Of a stretch of DNA of 13,216 bases, positions 1 through 3,288 are shown piece by piece; the first letter of the stretch is position 1; each line of letters opens with the position of its first letter. The translations under genes and the position numbers were made by a program. The notes under the pieces are model-generated. The model made no database searches. It was given only the letters and a program-made list of their open reading frames with translations, and was not told where the DNA came from. The stretch is from Desulfuromonadales bacterium. GTDB taxonomy: Bacteria; Desulfobacterota; Desulfuromonadia; Geobacterales; Pseudopelobacteraceae. The stretch is from NCBI GenBank assembly GCA_015688915.1, contig JAATGX010000130.1, positions 1 to 13,216 of the forward strand, given 5' to 3'.

Positions 1-697
1 GGCCGCGAATCTTCTCCTCAGTTGTTTCAAAAGGATTGTGCTGAGCAAAATATTCGCCAAGGGTGCGGGCCGAAACCTTGTCCATCTTTTCCCGCAGGTC
101 ATTTGCCGCAGCTACAATCTTGTTCGGATCATTATCTGCATCATCCTTCCCTTCGATATTTTTGCGGGTACTCTGAAAACCGCGTCGTTGAGCAAGCTGA
201 TAAAAGGCCCGGCCTATCTCATGTGGCTCAAGCTTTTCGTCCAAACCGCGCGCGCGCAGGAGGTAGGTGAGGTTATGGTTCACCGCAATCTTGACCGCAG
301 TGCCGTCCATCCCCTCCGCAAGCAGCTTTCTTTGCCAGGTTTCACGCAATTCAGCATCGAGTTGTTTTATGATTAGGTCTCGCTCGGATGGGCGTTTTGG
401 ATCGCCGGGCAACAACCCGGCTTTTTGCAGCAGTTGAAATGCACGCCTGAGCCGCTGAGAATCCCGGAAAGTACTTCGGCGCTGCATCCGAGCCTCACGA
501 CGGTTTTTGGCACTTGAGATTGTAACCCCCTTTTCAATATTACTTTGCGGGTCAACTCCGGCCTGAAAAATCCTGACACCGGTTCGTTCAATGCCAACCG
601 GCACAAGTCTGTCTCCCCGCTCTTCCGCTTTGAGGAGTGCCCAACCAATGGAGTTTGTACCGATATCCAGGCCAAGAATGTACGGCGACGTTTCCAT
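1..697 (-). CDS. cas9: Cas9 endonuclease, N-terminal part (type II, probably II-C); runs off the left edge
   Basis: Partial gene: 232 codons are open from the ATG at 695-697 to the window edge, with no stop. Cas9 is the RNA-guided DNA endonuclease of type II CRISPR-Cas. Seen in the translation: residues 6-21 read YILGLDIGTNSIGWAL, the RuvC-I motif, with Asp11 in the place of the catalytic aspartate (Asp10 of SpCas9). VRIFQAGVD follows at 41-49. An arginine-rich stretch at about 63-95 (SAKNRREARMQRR, then RLRRAFQLLQKAGLLP) is the bridge helix. FYQLAQRRGFQSTRKN at 165-180 resembles the start of the REC lobe in II-C enzymes (H-L-A-x-R-R-G-F-x-S-x-R-K). GGAGG at 706-710 lies 8 bases upstream of the ATG and fixes the start. 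HNH, RuvC-II/III and the PAM-interacting domain lie outside the window, so completeness and activity cannot be judged. The II-C call rests on motif wording and tracrRNA form. Confidence 0.95.
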   Translation of the reverse strand, partial: METSPYILGLDIGTNSIGWALLKAEERGDRLVPVGIERTGVRIFQAGVDPQSNIEKGVTISSAKNRREARMQRRSTFRDSQRLRRAFQLLQKAGLLPGDPKRPSERDLIIKQLDAELRETWQRKLLAEGMDGTAVKIAVNHNLTYLLRARGLDEKLEPHEIGRAFYQLAQRRGFQSTRKNIEGKDDADNDPNKIVAAANDLREKMDKVSARTLGEYFAQHNPFETTEEKIRG

Positions 698-710
698 GAT
701 TATTTCCTCC

Positions 711-739
711 TTGACAAATTTTATTTACAAGTTTAAATA
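711..739 (+). promoter_or_regulatory. Promoter of the tracrRNA
   Basis: A perfect -35 box TTGACA at 711-716 is followed by a weaker -10, either TTAAAT (733-738, 16-base spacer) or TAAATA (734-739, 17-base spacer). The predicted start is about 745. The -35 box directly abuts the cas9 Shine-Dalgarno on the other strand (706-710), so cas9 mRNA starts must lie inside or beyond this promoter and the two transcripts compete for the same DNA. Confidence 0.6.
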
Positions 740-744
740 GTCCT

Positions 745-870
745 CAGTGTACTTAGGAAACGGTTGTTCCTTTTTACAACAATAAGAACGGAACTTCCGT
801 TGCGCCGGCTACGCTCCCTGAGAGCGCCCGTCCGAAACGCCCCGCTGCAAAGCAGGGCGTTTTATTTTTT
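745..870 (+). ncRNA. tracrRNA candidate of the adjacent Cas9 system
   Basis: Plus-strand RNA of about 125 nt, divergent from cas9. It would pair with pre-crRNA repeats and be bound by Cas9. Parts visible in order: an anti-repeat region at about 746-780 ending in TTTTTACAAC; the linker AATAAG at 781-786, the same element that follows the anti-repeat in the Neisseria II-C tracrRNA (CAATAAG); a stem of AACGGA (787-792) with TCCGTT (796-801); a second hairpin with CGCTC (812-816) and GAGCG (822-826), extended by CGG (806-808) and CCG (828-830); then a terminator hairpin with AACGCCC (836-842) and GGGCGTT (855-861), inner stem GCT/AGC and a GCAA tetraloop, followed by TTATTTTTT. The order nexus stem, stem-loop, terminator fits known II-C tracrRNAs. 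The 5' end is inferred from the promoter. Which bases are anti-repeat cannot be confirmed without the array. Confidence 0.82.
836..870 (+). terminator. Intrinsic terminator forming the tracrRNA 3' end
   Basis: The stem AACGCCC/GGGCGTT (836-842 with 855-861) is capped by GCT-GCAA-AGC, with one C-A mismatch between the two stems, and is followed by TTATTTTTT. In the minus direction the same hairpin is followed by TCGGACGGG with no T-run, so it should not stop minus-strand transcription well. The last bases overlap the stop codon of the BRO-family gene (862-864). Confidence 0.8.
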
Positions 871-1692
871 CTCCTTCACCCTCTTCTTCCCTTCCGGTTC
901 CACCAGAAAATTTTCCGGTGTGGATACGTTCTCCCCGGTCTCAACCTCCAGCTTCTCCCGCGCCTCGCCGGCAATCCTCCCGCCTTTACGGGCCGCCACC
1001 CTGTTCTCTCCGAAGCCCCGCGCATCCTGCGTGCGGGCGATTTCCGTCGTTGCCGCCTCGCCCAGCATGGAGAAGATCAGTTCCAGGTCGGTCATGTGAT
1101 CCCGCAGGTTCTCCCGTTCCAGCCCCTTGAACCGCTTGTATTCCGTCGGCGTCATACCGAATGCGGCCTTGCTGATCTCAGCCGTCAGGATGGCGTACTC
1201 CGGCGCTTCGCCCACACCGCGATTCTTCCACTCTTCCGTTAACTCAGCCCGCACGGCGATGCCGCGCATCCGTTTCTCGATCCAGGCATCCGAATACCCT
1301 TTGGCCCGGTACAATTCCCGCGTCCGGGCCGTCGCCAGTTCCGGGTCTTCGATCTCCTGTACCCGCTCGTAGCCGACCTTGGCCAGCCAGCGTTTGAACG
1401 GCTCGGCCTTGGGGGAGGGGATGGACTGTATGATACTGAAGATGCCCTCGGTGTTGGCGCAATCGGTTTCTCGCTGTTTTCCGTCAGGTGCCGTAAGTTT
1501 CAACCCGTGACAAAATGTCACGACTTCACTCCCTTCCCCGTTAAGCCTCTGTTTCAACTTCCGCCAGTATGCACTGGCATCCGTACTTGCAGTCAGTGCA
1601 TGACATACATCCACAACCGAGAACCACCATTCACCGTTGTGCATGATCCTGCGAATCTGCTTATCCGTGAAAACTACCAACTTCGTTTCCAT
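862..1692 (-). CDS. BRO-N domain protein with DinD-like C-terminal half
   Basis: 276 residues, apparently soluble. Residues 4-110 match the BRO family N-terminal domain (Bro-N), seen in phage and prophage antirepressors: LVVFTDKQIRRIMHNGEWWFSVVDV near the start, then WRKLKQRL and FSIIQSIPSPKAEPFKRWLAKVGYERVQE. The rest (KGYSDAWIEKRMRGIAVRAELTEEWKNRG, then EYAILTAEISKAAFGMTPTEYKRFKGL, then NLRDHMTDLELIFSMLGEAATTEIAR) is the arrangement found in DNA-damage-inducible protein D relatives. The lysine-rich tail (KKRVKEKK) is disordered-looking. I chose the ATG at 1692 because AAGGAAAGGG lies just upstream; an in-frame ATG at 1710 has AGGGG only two bases away. Biochemical function is not established for this family. 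A LexA-like palindrome 113 bases upstream supports SOS control. The stop codon overlaps the tracrRNA terminator tail to tail. Confidence 0.85.
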   Translation of the reverse strand: METKLVVFTDKQIRRIMHNGEWWFSVVDVCHALTASTDASAYWRKLKQRLNGEGSEVVTFCHGLKLTAPDGKQRETDCANTEGIFSIIQSIPSPKAEPFKRWLAKVGYERVQEIEDPELATARTRELYRAKGYSDAWIEKRMRGIAVRAELTEEWKNRGVGEAPEYAILTAEISKAAFGMTPTEYKRFKGLERENLRDHMTDLELIFSMLGEAATTEIARTQDARGFGENRVAARKGGRIAGEAREKLEVETGENVSTPENFLVEPEGKKRVKEKK

Positions 1693-1791
1693 GAGTGCCC
1701 TTTCCTTCATGTCCCCTGCTCATTGACGGCAAAGCAGTATGATAAGCTGCGCCCAACCCTACCACACCCGTCTGACACAATACGTCATCCT

Positions 1792-1820
1792 GTTAAAATT
1801 ACTTGGTTAAATTCGGTAAA
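1792..1820 (-). promoter_or_regulatory. Possible promoter of the BRO/DinD-like gene
   Basis: On the minus strand, TTTACC (1815-1820) is followed by a 17-base spacer and TTTAAC (1792-1797). Both boxes match the sigma-70 consensus at 4 of 6 positions. The -35 candidate sits inside the LexA-like palindrome, which is where a repressor would block it. The boxes are weak, so this is only a candidate. Confidence 0.3.
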
Positions 1821-1822
1821 CC
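1805..1822. promoter_or_regulatory. LexA-box-like operator upstream of the BRO/DinD-like gene
   Basis: GGTTAAATTCGGTAAACC is an 18-base imperfect palindrome. The LexA box described for Geobacter sulfurreducens is GGTT-N2-C-N4-G-N3-ACC, also 18 bases. Read on the plus strand, this site matches 8 of the 9 fixed positions (A instead of C at position 7). Read on the minus strand it again matches 8 of 9 (T instead of G at position 12). It lies on the upstream side of a gene whose C-terminal half resembles DNA-damage-inducible protein D, which fits SOS control. The consensus is quoted from memory of published work. Confidence 0.6.
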
Positions 1823-1966
1823 ACAAGCATATCCAACGGTTACGCCTTCTCCGGATGTTGTCGGAAATGAAGATACTTGGTCTTTTATTTCAGTCTGTTA
1901 CGAGGTTATCCGCCAATGCCGATCACCTGTCAAGCGTCGATTCCCCGGCACGGGGCGGACAAACAA

Positions 1967-1996
1967 AAACGCCTTCCAGGTACCCGGAAGGCGTTT
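1967..1996 (-). terminator. Terminator of the cobO / mutase-subunit operon
   Basis: AAACGCCTTCC (1967-1977) pairs perfectly with GGAAGGCGTTT (1986-1996), giving an 11-bp stem with an 8-base loop. On the minus strand the stem runs into TTTTTGTTT. It starts 41 bases after the stop codon at 2037. Confidence 0.88.
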
Positions 1997-2036
1997 GAAC
2001 GAAGTATCATAGTGTGTGAAGTGTATCCGGTCGTTA

Positions 2037-2441
2037 TTACGCCCTTGGAATGACGTTGTCCCGCACCCACTTGACGATGTCGTCGGTGGAGGTGCCGGGA
2101 GTGAAGACCTCGCAGATGCCGGCGGCCTTGAGGCCGGGGATGTCGTCTTCCGGGATCACGCCGCCGCCGAAGACCTTGATGTCGTCGGCGTTCTTCTCCT
2201 TGAAGATCTGGCAGACCCGGGGAAGCAGCGTGTTGTGGGCGCCGGAGAGGATCGACAGGCCGACGCAGTCCACGTCTTCCTGGATGGCGGCGGAGACGAT
2301 CTGCTCCGGGGTCTGGTGCAGCCCGGTGTAGATCACCTCGAAACCGGCGTCGCGGAAGGCCCGGGCGATGATCTTTGCCCCCCGGTCATGGCCGTCCAGC
2401 CCCGGTTTGCCGACTAATACACGCAGTGTTCTTGAAGCCAT
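2037..2441 (-). CDS. Cobalamin B12-binding subunit, methylmalonyl-CoA mutase C-terminal-domain type
   Basis: 134 residues, the size of a stand-alone B12-binding domain. This domain carries adenosylcobalamin for acyl-CoA mutases, which interconvert methylmalonyl-CoA and succinyl-CoA (or related branched acyl-CoAs) with a separate large subunit. Seen: D16-G-H18-D-R-G21, the DxHxxG motif whose histidine is the lower cobalt ligand; S63-I-L with SGAH after it; and the glycine loop FGGGVIPEDD at 91-100. AGGAGG lies 7 bases before the ATG. It follows cobO by 46 bases on the same strand and ends in a strong terminator, so the two should share a transcript. The catalytic large subunit is not in the window, so the exact acyl-CoA substrate is not shown by the sequence; methylmalonyl-CoA is the usual assignment. 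Confidence 0.9.
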   Translation of the reverse strand: MASRTLRVLVGKPGLDGHDRGAKIIARAFRDAGFEVIYTGLHQTPEQIVSAAIQEDVDCVGLSILSGAHNTLLPRVCQIFKEKNADDIKVFGGGVIPEDDIPGLKAAGICEVFTPGTSTDDIVKWVRDNVIPRA

Positions 2442-2487
2442 GAAAACTACCTCCTTCTGTATGGTTGAAAATGAAAGCGGGAAATAA

Positions 2488-3060
2488 TCACATCTCGATG
2501 CCGGTGCGGGCCGGCACGCCGGCCTTGTAATAGTGCTTGATCTCGCGCATCTCGGTCACCAGGTCGGCGGCCTCGATCACCCGTTCGTGGGCATTGCGGC
2601 CGGTCAGCACCAGTTCCACCCGTTCCGGCCGCAGGCTGATCAGCTCCAGCACCTGTTCCACGTCGATCAGGCCGAAACCGACCGCGCCGTTGATTTCGTC
2701 ACAGATGAAAAGGTCGTAACAGCCGGATGTCAACAGCTCCCGGGCACGCCCCAGCGCCTCCTGGGCAATCTTGCGGTCCTCGCTGATGTCCTTGGTATTG
2801 ACCCAGCCGGGCCGTCCGCTCTGGATGATGGTGAAGAGCGGGGCCAGCTTTGCGGCAACCAGATGCTCACCATACGGACCGCCCCCCTTGATGAACTGGA
2901 AGACGCACACCCTCAGGCCCCGGCCCACGGCACGCAAGGCCAGCCCGAGGGCCGCGGTGGTCTTGCCCTTGCCGTTGCCGGTATAGACCTGCACGCAACC
3001 TTGTGTCAGCAGGGCGGCGCCTTCAACCGTACAGGTCCGTTGTTTTGCACGCTCGGGCAT
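2488..3060 (-). CDS. cobO: Cob(I)yrinic acid a,c-diamide adenosyltransferase
   Basis: 190 residues, the normal CobO/BtuR length. It transfers the 5'-deoxyadenosyl group of ATP to the cobalt of reduced corrinoids, giving adenosylcobalamin. Seen: the P-loop TGNGKGKTT at 27-35, FQFIKGGGPYGE at 54-65, a Walker-B-like strand YDLFICDEIN at 115-123 followed by GFGLID, VLTGRNAHERVIEAADLVTEM at 151-171, and the family's C-terminal end KHYYKAGVPARTGIEM. The ATG at 3060 gives the standard length; the frame is open further upstream only from a TTG at 3135, which would add an atypical 25-residue leader and start inside the promoter. The Shine-Dalgarno is weak (AAAGG, 8 bases away). First gene of a two-gene operon with the B12-binding mutase subunit, so cofactor maker and user are coupled. 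Confidence 0.93.
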   Translation of the reverse strand: MPERAKQRTCTVEGAALLTQGCVQVYTGNGKGKTTAALGLALRAVGRGLRVCVFQFIKGGGPYGEHLVAAKLAPLFTIIQSGRPGWVNTKDISEDRKIAQEALGRARELLTSGCYDLFICDEINGAVGFGLIDVEQVLELISLRPERVELVLTGRNAHERVIEAADLVTEMREIKHYYKAGVPARTGIEM

Positions 3061-3288
3061 GTTGGACGCCTTTGAATACGATGGATTAAAACGGCGTGGG
3101 CGACTATAGCAATTCGGCCGGACAGGGTCAAGCAAAGCTTTAGCGAAACTAAAACCCTATTTTGCAGGCGCTGATATCGATTCGCTCCACGGTCCGTTGC
3201 CGTCGGCCGGCCAGGGTGTTTTTCCGCATGGACAGCAGCGGCTTGTTTGTGCATTATGTGGCCATATTTCTTGTGAGGAGGCATCCCC
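3061..3288. promoter_or_regulatory. Divergent control region of cobO and glutamate dehydrogenase
   Basis: 228 bases with no gene. The left half carries the cobO promoter (3103-3131). In the right half I find the glutamate dehydrogenase Shine-Dalgarno (AGGAGG, 7 bases before 3289) but no convincing sigma-70 or sigma-54 boxes. Confidence 0.5.
3103..3131 (-). promoter_or_regulatory. Sigma-70 promoter of the cobO operon
   Basis: On the minus strand, TTGACC (3126-3131) is followed by a 17-base spacer and TATAGT (3103-3108), each matching 5 of 6 consensus positions. The start would be near 3096, giving a 5' leader of only about 36 bases. That is far too short for a cobalamin riboswitch. Confidence 0.65.

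Larger units (their letters stand above)
1693..2036. other. Gene-free stretch between the BRO gene and the mutase subunit
   Basis: 344 bases with no credible gene. It holds the LexA-box-like palindrome (1805-1822), a weak promoter candidate for the BRO gene (1792-1820), and the terminator of the cobO-mutase operon (1967-1996). I see nothing recognisable in 1823-1966. Base composition changes around here from the lower-GC accessory DNA to the high-GC core, so this is the likely junction. I found no obvious att-site duplication or tRNA. Confidence 0.6.

Noticed and set aside
373..675. A 100-codon minus-strand frame overlapping the cas9 start
   Set aside because: It is a shifted frame of cas9; the Cas9 frame carries the recognisable motifs and the ribosome-binding site.
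1..736. Plus-strand frames of 63 to 112 codons across the first 740 bases
   Set aside because: They are antisense to cas9, lack recognisable domains and have no convincing ribosome-binding sites.
836..1996. Similarity between the tracrRNA terminator (AAACGCCC...GGGCGTTT) and the mutase operon terminator (AAACGCC...GGCGTTT) as a shared repeat
   Set aside because: Only the short outer stem is alike; loops and inner stems differ, as expected for independent GC-rich terminators.
3061..3102. Cobalamin riboswitch upstream of cobO
   Set aside because: The leader from the predicted start is about 36 bases, and no B12-box-like element is seen.
3061..3135. Longer N terminus for cobO from a TTG start at 3135
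   Set aside because: It would add an atypical arginine-rich leader and begin inside the promoter. The ATG at 3060 gives the standard family length.
3235..3288. Sigma-54 promoter for glutamate dehydrogenase
   Set aside because: GGCTTGTTTGTGC has GG and GC elements, but their spacing is one base short of the required GG-N10-GC.
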